A stretch of DNA of 64,000 nucleotides, taken from the NCBI RefSeq assembly GCF_015832195.1, contig NC_052020.1, forward strand, positions 3,613,254-3,677,253, read 5' to 3'. Position numbers and translations under genes: made by a program. A model generated the notes under the pieces. It was not told where the DNA came from. It did no database searches and worked only from the letters and a program-made list of their open reading frames with translations. Source of the DNA: Motacilla alba alba. Lineage: Eukaryota; Chordata; Aves; Passeriformes; Motacillidae. Every line of letters begins with the position of its first letter. Position 1 is the stretch's first letter. Shown one piece after another: positions 1 through 10,860 of this stretch.

Positions 1-780
1 TATAGATTTTTGTCCTATTAGAAAAAAATAGAGACCTTTTTCATGATTCAGAATAAAATTTAATCAGGCTCTTATATATTTTCCTCCATTGTTTTCTGAA
101 AGCTCACTATATATTTTTGTATGTGCAGTATGGCATGTACAGGAGAGGGAGAAACTCAAGAGTTCTTTCCCATGATACTTTATCAGACGCCCTTTTTCTA
201 TATCTTAAAAACTAATTAAAATACCTTGTCCACTGGGAAAAGGACTAATTGGACTTATCTGCCCTCACTGTGCCATGTCACAAAGTGAAAAATCCTCACT
301 AATGGTTCCTGAAACACCAATCTGAGATAGATGGCATTAGATGATTCACAGATGACAAGCATCTCTGTAGATTAATTACTTTTATTTTGTTCAGATTTGC
401 TGATTTATTTTGAACTGGTTGTGGGGTAGTTAGTAAATGTCATTCACTTCATTAAAAAACAAAGTTCTCATCTGCTGTAAATAGCAATCAAATTAAATAT
501 AAGAGAGCAAAAAAAGTCCTGCTATAATGCCCTCTGCTCAGTATTAAAAAGCACCCCTAGGAGATTAGGATTTAAAACTAATTTTAAAAGAAATTATGCC
601 GAAGTTGACTTCCCTGATAAATAAAAAAACTTGCATTTATAGCGGAAAATGAAAATAATAAAAAAACCTCCCCACCTTGATTCTGATGTGCCAGAGGACA
701 GCAGCAAACAGCAGAGATGGGCAGCAGAAATGGGCTGTCACTGCTGCCAGCCTGAGGACTGAGACAGGAATAGGCAGAAG
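1..780. other. AT-rich non-coding DNA
   Basis: No gene, RNA or repeat family is recognisable. All frames carry frequent stops. The stretch is AT-rich with almost no CpG, as expected for avian intergenic or intronic DNA. Confidence 0.7.
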
Positions 781-1004
781 AATTATCCCTCTGGGAATAA
801 ATAAAAATTCATATTAGTATATATATACATAAATACTATAATAATATATCAACTCTAATGTAGACTAATCTAATATAGAAAAATATAATACAGAATAATA
901 GAATATAATGAATATAATATAATAGATATGATATAATATACAATATATTATGATAATAGTTACTAACTGATATATAAAATAATAAATAATTATTCCTCTG
1001 GGAA
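781..1004. repeat. AT-rich block bounded by 17-bp direct repeats
   Basis: A block of almost pure A/T with many short ATATAAT-like motifs (about 798-987) lies between two copies of AATTATYCCTCTGGGAA. The copies are at 781-797 and 988-1004 and differ at one base. The arrangement suggests a local duplication whose intervening DNA expanded as low-complexity AT repeat. The spacing and the AT content argue against a normal transposon target duplication. Confidence 0.6.
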
Positions 1005-1451
1005 CCACACCCAGGCTCAGGCACGGAGCTACAGAGGAAACCATGTGCTTTTGCAAACACAGCATTCTGTGGGTTTGGGGTGAGGAAAAAGAACCCAGGC
1101 CACTTTTCTAGAAGGTGATGTAGCTCAGCAGCAGCAGAGAGTTGACAGGAATCTAATGTTCCATTTGGACACTGCCTCCCTTTCCAGCCCTCTCGAACAT
1201 CATCACTGAACACAGAGCTGGGACTGTCAGAGACTTAGGGCCCTACACCCAGACCAGAGGTCATGTGGAAAACAGAATTACACTGAGCTACTCAGACTCC
1301 TAGGCTTTATTTGATGGCTTTCCTGCAAAAGACAAGTCCACATTACAAGGCTTTAAAAGCTGAACTGAACTTAGAAATTTTCCTTTCTCCTAACCTCACA
1401 ATCTCACTAATTAATTAATTAATGCAATTATATCCCTGCAAACAGTTCTGC
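1005..1451. other. Unassigned non-coding DNA
   Basis: This stretch has slightly higher GC than its left neighbour. The minus strand is open from about 1213 leftwards, but the frame runs into the AT-rich block, lacks convincing splice sites and resembles no protein I know. Nothing else is visible. Confidence 0.5.
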
Positions 1452-1886
1452 TGATGCCTTGAGAGGCTGCCCCATAACAGAGGCTGGACAGAGCTAAAGA
1501 ATTAAGTAGGGATTTATTAAAAGGCATTTAAAGGATGCACCTTGGGCAGTACCCAAATACCCAGCACCTTGGGCTAACCCATGATGAACCAAAATGGACT
1601 CTGAGTTTTCACACTTTTATAAGTTTTGGTCCATGTCCATATTGGGGTTAACTGTCTGATTCCAGCTCCAGGTTATGTAGTCCCATCCTCCCAGATTGCC
1701 CCCTCAATTCCCTGTTGTTTGCACTTTTTGGGCCCAAAGCTGCAGTGGTGTCCTTGGTTCTGGGGCTGGAAAAGGATTGTTTTGTGTGGCTGAACTGTGA
1801 GAAGAACTTGCTAACACCTTATAAGAAGTTTATAAACTAAAGCTGTACAGAACCTGGAAAATATGAAAGTTAAACTTAAAGCATCA
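1452..1886 (-). mobile_element. Solo LTR of an endogenous retrovirus, TGATGC-ended family
   Basis: On the plus strand the element starts TGATGCC and ends GCATCA, giving perfect 6-bp inverted ends of the TG..CA type. It is flanked by CTGC at 1448-1451 and 1887-1890, a possible 4-bp target duplication of the kind left by ERV1/gammaretrovirus-like integrases. Read on the minus strand it has LTR anatomy: a TATAAAA box (complement of 1615-1621) and, about 100 bp downstream, an AATAAA polyadenylation signal (complement of 1513-1518), then a short U5. The sequence around the AATAAA closely matches the LTR at 61228-61683, so both belong to one family. No internal retroviral genes remain, so this is probably a recombined solo LTR. 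The family is recognised as a songbird LTR type; the exact name was not checked. Confidence 0.8.
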
Positions 1887-4800
1887 CTGCCTTCTCCCTT
1901 CAATGAAAACAGTTCTTTTAGAAGACATGATCCACTAGAAGAAACTAGAAGAAACCCTATAGATAGGGTTTTAGAAACTACTACTAATAATAGATTTTTT
2001 AAAGTTTCCTTAAAATTAAGCTTCATGTGACTAATTTAGGAGTGACTATCACACTGCAGATTTTGATTGCTCCAGAGTAATCAGGATAGATTTACAGCAC
2101 TGTGCAACTCAGAGCATTCCCCAAGTCTCATCTAACCCTGCTAGAAAGACAGAACCAAAAAAACATTATTTGTGCTTGCATATAGCCTTTTTCTTTGCCG
2201 TATTGAAGGAACTACTTATTAAAAAAACCCCACATTTTGATGACTTTTGTCCTCTGCATCATAGTTCTGTCTTGCTGCATGCCCTTCTACTGGGTACTGA
2301 CCCTGTGCATCCTGAAGGTTCCCAATCCCACTAAAGGTATTGCTGGCACCTGGAAAGAGGTGAGCCACAAGACATAATTCAGACTCAGTCTTATTTAATT
2401 TCTTATTTTCTCTTAACCCTCATGGGTCAAACGTGTTTTACTGCAACCAAAAGCCAAGGTAAACCACTTGAACCAAATGACTGAAAAAACATTTCTAACT
2501 CTTATGACCCATGTAAAAGACTTCCCAAAGCAAGGGACACTTCTCAGTTGCATTAGCATAAGTGAAGAGTAAATTCTTTGAGGAAGATCTTTCTTGTTGT
2601 TTTCCTAAGCAGCCTGAGACTGGACAGAACACTGGAATTGTCCCCTCATTTTAAGTGCAATAGTGGCTGGAGACACTTTCCTTCAGCCTCAGTCTGGTGA
2701 AATTTCCCACCCTGCTTTAGCTTCCCTGTTGGCACTGAAAAATACACTCATGATTATAATGTTCCTTTTTGGTGAGATTTTTTCATATACATACAATGTT
2801 CTAATTTTTAAATGCAGAATGACATTAGTAATAATAAGTATTATGAAATAAGAAGAAGCTTGTTCTTACCTCTTTGCTCAAGGTTGCCCTCCTACCTTAA
2901 ATGCTTGTTTTCAGACTCTAAACATGAAGAGAGCACTTTAACACAACAATAAAAATAAACAAAATAAACAATAATAAAAAATGTGACTACTATTTGATGA
3001 AAAAAATTACCATAATGTAAAAAAAAAAAAAATACAGAAGCAAGATTACATTCTTACAGTGTATTTCTATATCGCTGCCTTCATTTAATGAACTGGAAAA
3101 TAAAAATTTAATCCATTTGCTTAAGATCAATAGTCTCAAAAGACTGGTGTTAAAATGCTAAGCTATGTAGTACAAGAAATAAAACAATCCAGTAGGAAAA
3201 CAATGTACTTGCAGCATAACTTTAATAGCCTTAAGAAAGGAATCTTAATACTGACATTTTTTTAGTTGTGCTTAACATCTCAGGATTTACAGGTAGCCAG
3301 CTTACACAGAACAGTTACAAAGTCTAGATATTAAATTAGAAAGAAACAAAAATCTTGCAACAAGTGAGCACAAACCTCACAAGAGCACAAGATTAGCAGC
3401 ATGTGTGTGCTGTCTTTGGGAGGAGTCTCCTTCATCATCTAACCTGCAATATAAATCTCAATTAATGCAAATATGGCACACAGCTTTCCCCCTACTTTTC
3501 TAACCTTAGCAGTAACTGATTTAATTGAATTCTGCTCTTTTGTAAATGCTGAAAAGTTAACTGGTTCTTTAGGTTCTCTTCTATGATTACTTTTTTTTTT
3601 TATTCTTCTGCACTTGATAGATTTATTTTGTCCTAAGCTAGGCTAAAGCATTATGAAGCATAACTTACAAACTGTGCATTTCATCAAGACCAAATATAAG
3701 AGTCTACCAGCGTTCCTACTTCCACCAGCTTTCCTTGCAGGCCCTATTCACTCTCTAGATTATGTGTTTGTACAAAAAGGTTGAGTAAATGCTTTTTTAC
3801 CATAATATTATGATCTATTTTTTTTTTAATAGAAATATCTGTGTTTTAAAATAAATAAATAAAAGGAGCTATTGAGAAACATGTTCCCTGCTGCTGTAAC
3901 TCCTCACCTCCCCCAAGACACTAATCTCAGACTAAATCAAATATGACAGACACCTCAATTTCTCAGGTCTTTATGCACCCAAGAAGACTTTTAACAGTGA
4001 AAGAAAGGAAAGGAAACACATTTTGATAGGACTTCCATGCTTTTAGTCCTCAAGGAAAAAAATAAGATTACATACCTAGAAAACAGAATATCTCCCTAGA
4101 AATGCCTTCCTATTTTTTTGTCTTTACAGATTTACTGGCTGGACAGTGAAGTCAAAATTTATCTGTCTTTCAGTTTTTAACTGATAGCCTGGGAAGGGGT
4201 GATGCCTTAAGCTGGGGTGGGAACCAAAGGTAGTATAAGAATACTCTTAAGAGTATGACTCATAACATAAAGGGAATGGGGGATGAGCAAAGAACATGAA
4301 GCAAATCCAGGTTCTATAAAAATGCTACTGCTCTCATCTCTTGTTAACTTCAACAAGAGCTGAGGAGGCTCAGGCCCTAGAACAGCACCTCTGTCTTTAG
4401 GACCTAGAAAACTGTGTTTAGGAGCTAGAGAACAAATGAGCACTATAAAAAAGGTAAAACAGAGTAAGAAAAAGCAAGAAAATAATTCCTTCTCCACAAA
4501 AGCAGTCTTGTTTAAAAAACACACCCAAACAAACACCACAAGACAGATCTATCAAAATAATTTAACATTAAGCATATACTGCAAATTGCTGCTATTTGTC
4601 AGCCTCTGGGAATCTTAACAGGTAATGGCCAAAAAAAAAGCCTTTGGGTATTCATGGATAGACTTGAAAGGACTCAGAAAACCTTCAGTATCTTTTTCAG
4701 AGTACAAGGATTTTTCTTGGTGTAAATTCCCTTGACTCAATTCCCTGTTGACTTATACTTGTGTATCATTCACTGAAAAATCAGCTAAGTCAAATTCTCC

Positions 4801-5200
4801 AGTGTTACTGCTGTCTGTGTCACATAGGCCACTGGACCATCAGACTTGATCTTCTTTTCTATTTTTTGAGACTTAGAGAGCCTACCATGTTTTACAGAGT
4901 GCCTCCCTCCTCTGGAGGAATTATCATCTAAGAACAATCAAGTCTCACATTTGACCTATGAAACCACTATCCCAGTATCATGATTCTAAAGACACAAATG
5001 TACAACCTCATGATAGACAGCTAGAGCAGTCATTGCTAGCAGATATGGTTACCAGTGAATTCTCTCAATAGTTTGTGTTCACTTCCTAGACATATATGAG
5101 GCCAACTCCTTTGTCCTCTCTCATGGAACTTTATTTATGAAAACAAAATGTAACTGGCAGGATTATCAAGACACAGATTTCAATTAAGCCTTACCTTTTT
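1887..5200. other. Unique AT-rich non-coding DNA
   Basis: No gene or recognisable transposable element was found. It contains A-rich runs (for example A14 at 3019-3032), (AATAA)-like low-complexity sequence near 2950 and a short palindrome listed separately. Confidence 0.6.
4241..4256. repeat. 16-bp perfect palindrome
   Basis: ATACTCTTAAGAGTAT is its own reverse complement. A 16-bp palindrome is only mildly unusual in 64 kb of AT-rich DNA, and no function is implied. Confidence 0.9.
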
Positions 5201-5201
5201 C

Positions 5202-5218
5202 TTTTTTTTTTTTTTTTT
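5202..5218. repeat. T17 homopolymer
   Basis: An uninterrupted run of 17 T, followed by five C. On the minus strand it reads as an A tail behind a short open frame (5184-5375), but no parent gene could be identified. Confidence 0.9.
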
Positions 5219-7109
5219 CCCCCACGGAAAGCAGAAGTGTGTGCTCATTTGTGACATGTCTCAGTTTTTGCTCGTGTACCACACTCTGCTGGTTCATCTC
5301 TAAATAAACACAGTAAGGATCGAGCAGCATCTTCAGTTTACTTGTAGGTGTAATTGCAATTGGAGATGGTAGCATTGATATTCAGGGGATAATTCTGGAG
5401 AAAAATGGATACCTTAGAAGCTGTTTTTATGGAAACATATTAGTTGCTTCAGATGTCCCAGAACAGCTGAAATACCTGCAAGGAACTCACCTCCACCAGG
5501 GTATGTGAAGGTATCAGTAACACGCAGGTCAGCAGGATAGGTGTCTGCTTTCTGACACTGCATCTTATGGGATCAAGAGAGGCGACCCCACCTGCTCACT
5601 GGTGGAATCAGGCATCTCATGGCTCCTGCTTTCTTATGTTCCATCTGCCAGTGTTCCATTTCAAGTGACAGTTCTTTAACTTGGTTTCATTATATATTAA
5701 TATCTATATATAAACATTTATATAGAACTTCTAGACATACATGCACACATACACAGAAAGACTTAAAAGCAAAATAAACCTAAAAAACCCTACACCCCAG
5801 CCAAAACTATCTTTCTCTTGGGTGTATACCAAGAAATCTCTGCCAAAAAAAAAATAAATATATATATTCAATGCTAGAGTTAATATAACCTAAGGCAAAA
5901 TTCCAAGAGCTGCATGCTAACACAGTAGTACAGCAGGTTAAAAAAGAGAGATTACTATCTCTGAAATGATTTTTCATGCTATTCTCAGTAAATGCAAAAC
6001 ACTGACCACACTGCAAAGACATTTGACATTTAGATTACATGAGACAGATAACCTGGGGAGTGAAATGACCCACTGCTGCATTCCCTGTTTTGTGGGAAAG
6101 CCACCACTTTGTAGGTGAGACTGTAGGTGAGAAATACTGCTGCCCATCTAGAAAGGAGCAAGTGGAAGACAGAGGTGCTGAGAGTCTGCAAATCCCAATT
6201 ATTACATCTGCCATGCCAATGCACTTCTTTCAGCATCATGTTATCTCGATTTTATTTCATGGAAAACAGTAGGGACTATGACTTTTCTAGCAGCAAAACT
6301 GGTGTTCTGAGTAGGAAAAGGCGTGGGCTAGAAACAAAGACCTACATGACCAAGATCACGCAAAAGCTGATGAGCAGCTGTAAGTAGGAGCTCAAGGACA
6401 AGCTGGATTTGTGCCCATCAGTGCTGCAAGCAACTGGAAACCACAAAAATTGAAATAATGGATTTCATGTTGGGTTAGCTTCCTCGTTTATTTTTAAACT
6501 TAAAAACTTCAGGAGTCAATAGTTTGGCAATTAAAGGCGTGTTTGGATTACTCCTCCACAGACAGCTTGTCCCTGGTGGAGTAACTGTAAAGATACTAAA
6601 GTCAAGTATTGCACATTTATTTGAGTTTTAAGGAGAGAAAAGCACGGGTGAGAGGCAACCCCTACTAGTACTTAAGTTCCTGCATCTCAGTGTGTGACAT
6701 GTGCTCACATTCTCCTAAAACCAAAAGGAGTCAGGAGTTTTCCATCAGTTTATCTGTTTGCAAATTTTTGCAATACATAGGGAATTGTTCTGGAAATTAG
6801 TACAAAACAAAAATTAAACCCAAACCATGTGAATAGTTTCAGTAATATCAACTAGGACTGCTCAGCTTTCATTAAAAAGCTTCTATTTCTCTGTGGCTTC
6901 AAAGTGGAGTTTGGCTTTCTGGTTTCCCTCTTACACACTGCTATTTATGAATTTGATGTGGTAGTTGGCTTGACACATGATAGGACTGCTTGCAACTTAC
7001 TCATGTTTGGATCCCTATGTGAAAACTTCTTTTTTTAAGCACTAACTTTTTCCTTTTTTTTAATGAAAGCAGAACTATTTTAGCTTTATTTCCTTTAATT
7101 AATCTTCCT
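5219..7109. other. Unassigned non-coding DNA
   Basis: Mostly unique sequence with a few short TA-rich stretches (about 5690-5725 and 5850-5870). No repeat family or credible gene was seen. A minus-strand open frame at 5184-5375 is discussed in the findings. Confidence 0.55.
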
Positions 7110-7560
7110 TAAACATATGGCAGCGACGGAATTATCGTGAATGACCTCTAAACTCCCTGCATATATTAAGGCCACAAGCTAATCTCGTTGCGTGTAAATT
7201 TAGTTTTTGTTTGCTATTAAAAGTGTGGCTATAGTGGAATTATTGTGAATTACTACGAGCACAGTGTGCGTCCGCATGTGAGTGGCGGGGCCAAGGATAG
7301 GATTGCGTATTTCTCATCCCAAGGGGAACACAGGAGTGAGGAAGATGCAGCACGGCATGTTCTTGTCAGAGATCACACACAAACTGCCTCAAACACAGCT
7401 TCTGGTCCTCCCACAATGGGATATTTTTGCCACCCTTAATGACGCCAGGCAGGTGTTTACAGTTCTGATCTCTGTCCGTCTCAAGTTGGAATGAGGCACA
7501 GACACAAAATAGCAACGCTTGACGCACTAGACCGTGACATACTGTACGCACTGCAATTAA
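7110..7560. other. CpG-retaining block, candidate conserved non-coding element
   Basis: I count 17 CpG dinucleotides between about 7122 and 7549, against only a handful per kilobase on either side. The block has mixed base composition, no long open frame and no resemblance to CR1 or LTR sequence. It holds a near-exact 15-bp direct repeat, GGAATTATYGTGAAT, at 7128-7142 and 7236-7250; the single difference is C versus T in a CpG. CpG retained outside a repeat suggests either low germline methylation or selection, as in enhancers or conserved non-coding elements. A recent unrecognised insertion is the main alternative. Confidence 0.4.
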
Positions 7561-10400
7561 AATAAACTCTGCTCCTGATCCTCATTTCTTCCTGTGAGCA
7601 AACAAGAAAAGCTAGGAAGATTCATTCTGGTTTGTGGAAGGCTGCGCACTATTCTGAGAAGTGTAAAAAAATAATTTGCAGAATGAACTAAAATTCTCTA
7701 AGCCACCTTTTTAGCCTTGGCTCACTCTTTGCCAGGTGATTTCAGAGAAGGAAGAAGGAAGGGAGCTTTCCATCTGTTGAGGTGTTAGGATTCTAAACAT
7801 GTTCCTGAGTTAATTTTGACTCTTTAAAGTGTGAGATAAGTTAATATACTCTAAACCAATATATCATGTCAATCAGCAGTGCTTTTCTCAATATGAGCCC
7901 ACTCACTTCCGCTGCCTGCTTACAGGCTCTAGAGGCTTCTAGCTCTGAAACTATGCCTCCCTTAAGAAATGAAATGTTCAAGTGGTATCAACGAATCATA
8001 GATGTCCCTAATAAAATAAACATGAATAGTGTGAATGGGAATAGAGATGCTGACACTGTTTACGCCTTTTGTGTTGATGGAGCGTTTTTCCTAAATACTT
8101 GCAAACATTCAGAAATATGAAGTAACACTTTATCAAAAAAAAAAAAAAAAAAGTGGAAAGGAAAAAATAGTGTAAAGAAACATTAACTATTTATAAAATA
8201 GTTGCATCCCAATACTAAAATTATATTTATTTAAATAGATACTAAAATTATATTTACTTAAACAGATACATGCCAAAATGTCTTTTTTCTGCAACTCTTT
8301 CCAGTCTTTTTGAACCAGGCATAGAAGTCTCTGAAGTATATTAAATTTGCTAGATACTATAAACCCAAAATATTTGAAATATTGTATCATCTTCTGGTCA
8401 GAATACATGAACAAATGTATTAAGTCTGGGCCTGCCTTAGTGCAATGAACTTTCCTAAGGAATTGAAGATGGCAGCATGCATACAATAATTGCCTTTGTG
8501 TTATGCTTTAAGAATCCAGAAGCTCACAGGCAGCTGGAAGTTGTGTCTGGACCATCAGGTTTAGTAAGTAATTCAGAAAACATAGTCTATAAATTTGCCT
8601 GATTCCAGTATGTATTCGTTCTCTACAACACCCCGTGGTAACGGGTTCTACAAGTATAAATCATGCAAAAATCGATCTTTCATTAACTATAAATTTATTT
8701 ATAAGCTGAAAATTTTGTTCAGTGTATCAGTTTGTATATTTGTATATCCTTCTGTTTTCTCACTTACCTCTTTTCCAAGCTGCAAAAAAGTAATCCAGTT
8801 CACATCACAATTCATATGAAAGATATTACATGCTTTTGATCTCTCAAAGACTTTCTAGCTCGATTAGGTTATTTTTAAAAATTAATCAGGAAAAATTGCA
8901 CAAAGTATTCAAAATTTAAATTTATGAAATTACGCAACCTTAGGTTTATCCAGCATCACAAATTAATTTCCTGATATGCTTTAAATTCCTCTGCTAATAA
9001 TAACTAATATTCTATTTGCTTTTTTACCAGTGGTGAACATTGGACTAATTTTTCAGAGAAATATTCTTAATTATTCCCAGCAGGAATTACCCAACAGTCT
9101 CTAGTGTGGCACCAGGAAGTGAGCATTAGTAACCACAGCATCACACCTGAGAACATCTCCTTTATTAACTGAAGAGTCAGCTTAAATGTTCAAATAGTTG
9201 AAGAAAAAAAAATGCTCTCTACTAAATGTTGGTCTCTCATTTGCCCCCTACCTGTGTCTTACAAAAAATATAAAAAAGCAAAACCAAAATCAGCACTGCT
9301 CCCATCACCTCCCCAGCCCACCCCTGGAAAATCTGTCCCCCCTGGAAAATCAAGCAGCCCTAATACTGATTTCAGTGTGAGCCTCTGATGCAGCAACACC
9401 TTGGGGACAGATCTAACTTTCAGGATGAGTCACATCCCTGTGACTCAGAATCAATAGTAATTTTAATGTGCAAAAAAAAAGAAAAAAATTACGATGGCTC
9501 AGGATCCTTCCTTACTTAGCATCCTGTTTCAATAGACACTGTCTCATGGTTTTACCAGCAGGATGAACGGAGGCTCAGCTACCTTGATAAAATGATCATG
9601 GGAGAGAACTTTCCTCATGCAATCCATGGCTTCTTCAAACTGTGGAAATTCATCCTAACAGATACACCCAAAGATCAACAGACTCCATACTGCCACCAGT
9701 GTAGATTCCTTCTTGTTGTGATTAAAATGAAACAGTGCCCTAAAATAACTGGAAATAATAATACAAATTTGCCCTATTCCTTTTTGTTCTTTTCCACTTA
9801 ACACGTACCTCCAAAGTATCAGCTTGTCATCTGTCCAACATCTGTCATCATTCCTGCAGATGAGGAAAAAGTTGTGTCCAGATATCCATCCTAACACTTA
9901 TTTTCCTACTGTTGTGAATTCTGTGCAAAAAAACCTTGTGTTTTCTCCAGTGTGCTTAGAATGAGACCCAAAGTTAGAGAGCAAAGCATGCAAATTTACA
10001 TTGCTGTTTTCTACCTTGTAACAAGCAGAATATTACCTCAGGTTTTAGAATGGTCACCATCTTCTGCTTGCAGAAACACAACCCAAGGAATCTCAAATGC
10101 TCCCCAGAGACCAGGCTGGATTCCTGTTGGGAAGAAACCAATATGAAGTTGACAGAGGCAACTGGCTAACCCCAATAATGATTAATCTGAAACTGAAGGG
10201 TGAAAAGGATGTTGTTGGAATTCAGAAAGAAACAAATCCTAACTACTGTTTCCAGGGAGATCTGGAAAACAGTGGTCTTGTTAGAATCAAGACATTTTAT
10301 TTGGAATTAATTTATTTAGCACTTCAGAATTTTATTTTGCTTATATTTATTAAAAATAGACACATACATACATAAACATATCAATAGAAAATACTATATC
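7561..10400. other. Unassigned non-coding DNA
   Basis: AT-rich unique sequence with no recognisable gene or mobile element. It contains an A18 run at 8135-8152. A short imperfect repetition around 8214-8265 (two near-copies of a TACTAAAATTATATTTA-like motif) is the only local structure seen. Confidence 0.55.
8135..8152. repeat. A18 homopolymer
   Basis: An uninterrupted run of 18 A. No retroposon body could be recognised upstream, so it is best treated as a simple repeat. Confidence 0.9.
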
Positions 10401-10860
10401 TTTGTTTTGATAAAGAGAACTAAGCACAGGCATGTGACCTAAATACAGGATTATTACCATTACTATCATTATTATTTGATCAATAATGTTAATAACAACA
10501 ACAACAACAACAATAATAATAGCAAGAGGGGGCAGGAAACAAAATCCCTTCCATGCACAGACTACTGCATCTGATACACCAAGCATCTTTAAAGATATCA
10601 AGGAGAGCATGAACTCTTTATTTGATAAAGAGTAAAATAAAGAACTCTTTATTTTGATAAAGGGAACTCAGCATGAGACCTAAATACAGGATTATTATCA
10701 TTACTATAATTATTGTAATTTGCTTAATAACAAAATATCAAAATAACAACAATAACAATAATAATAGGCAAGAGGGGCAGGAAACAAAATCCCTTCCATC
10801 CAAAAACTACTGCACCAGACACACCGAGCATCTTTAAAGACATCAAGAAGAACACAAGCT
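10401..10860. repeat. Tandem duplication, unit about 247 bp
   Basis: Two diverged copies lie head to tail: about 10401-10647 and 10648-10860. Shared landmarks in the same order are TTTTGATAAAG, CCTAAATACAGGATTATTA, an (AAC/AAT)n patch, GGCAGGAAACAAAATCCCTT and AGCATCTTTAAAGA. Landmarks are offset by about 247 bp and the copies differ by scattered substitutions and small indels. No transposon signature is visible, so this looks like a simple segmental tandem duplication of unique sequence. Confidence 0.85.
10491..10521. repeat. (AAC)n/(AAT)n microsatellite
   Basis: A run of AAC triplets passes into AAT triplets inside the first unit of the tandem duplication. The second unit has a shorter, more degenerate version at the equivalent place (about 10743-10767). 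Confidence 0.85.
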
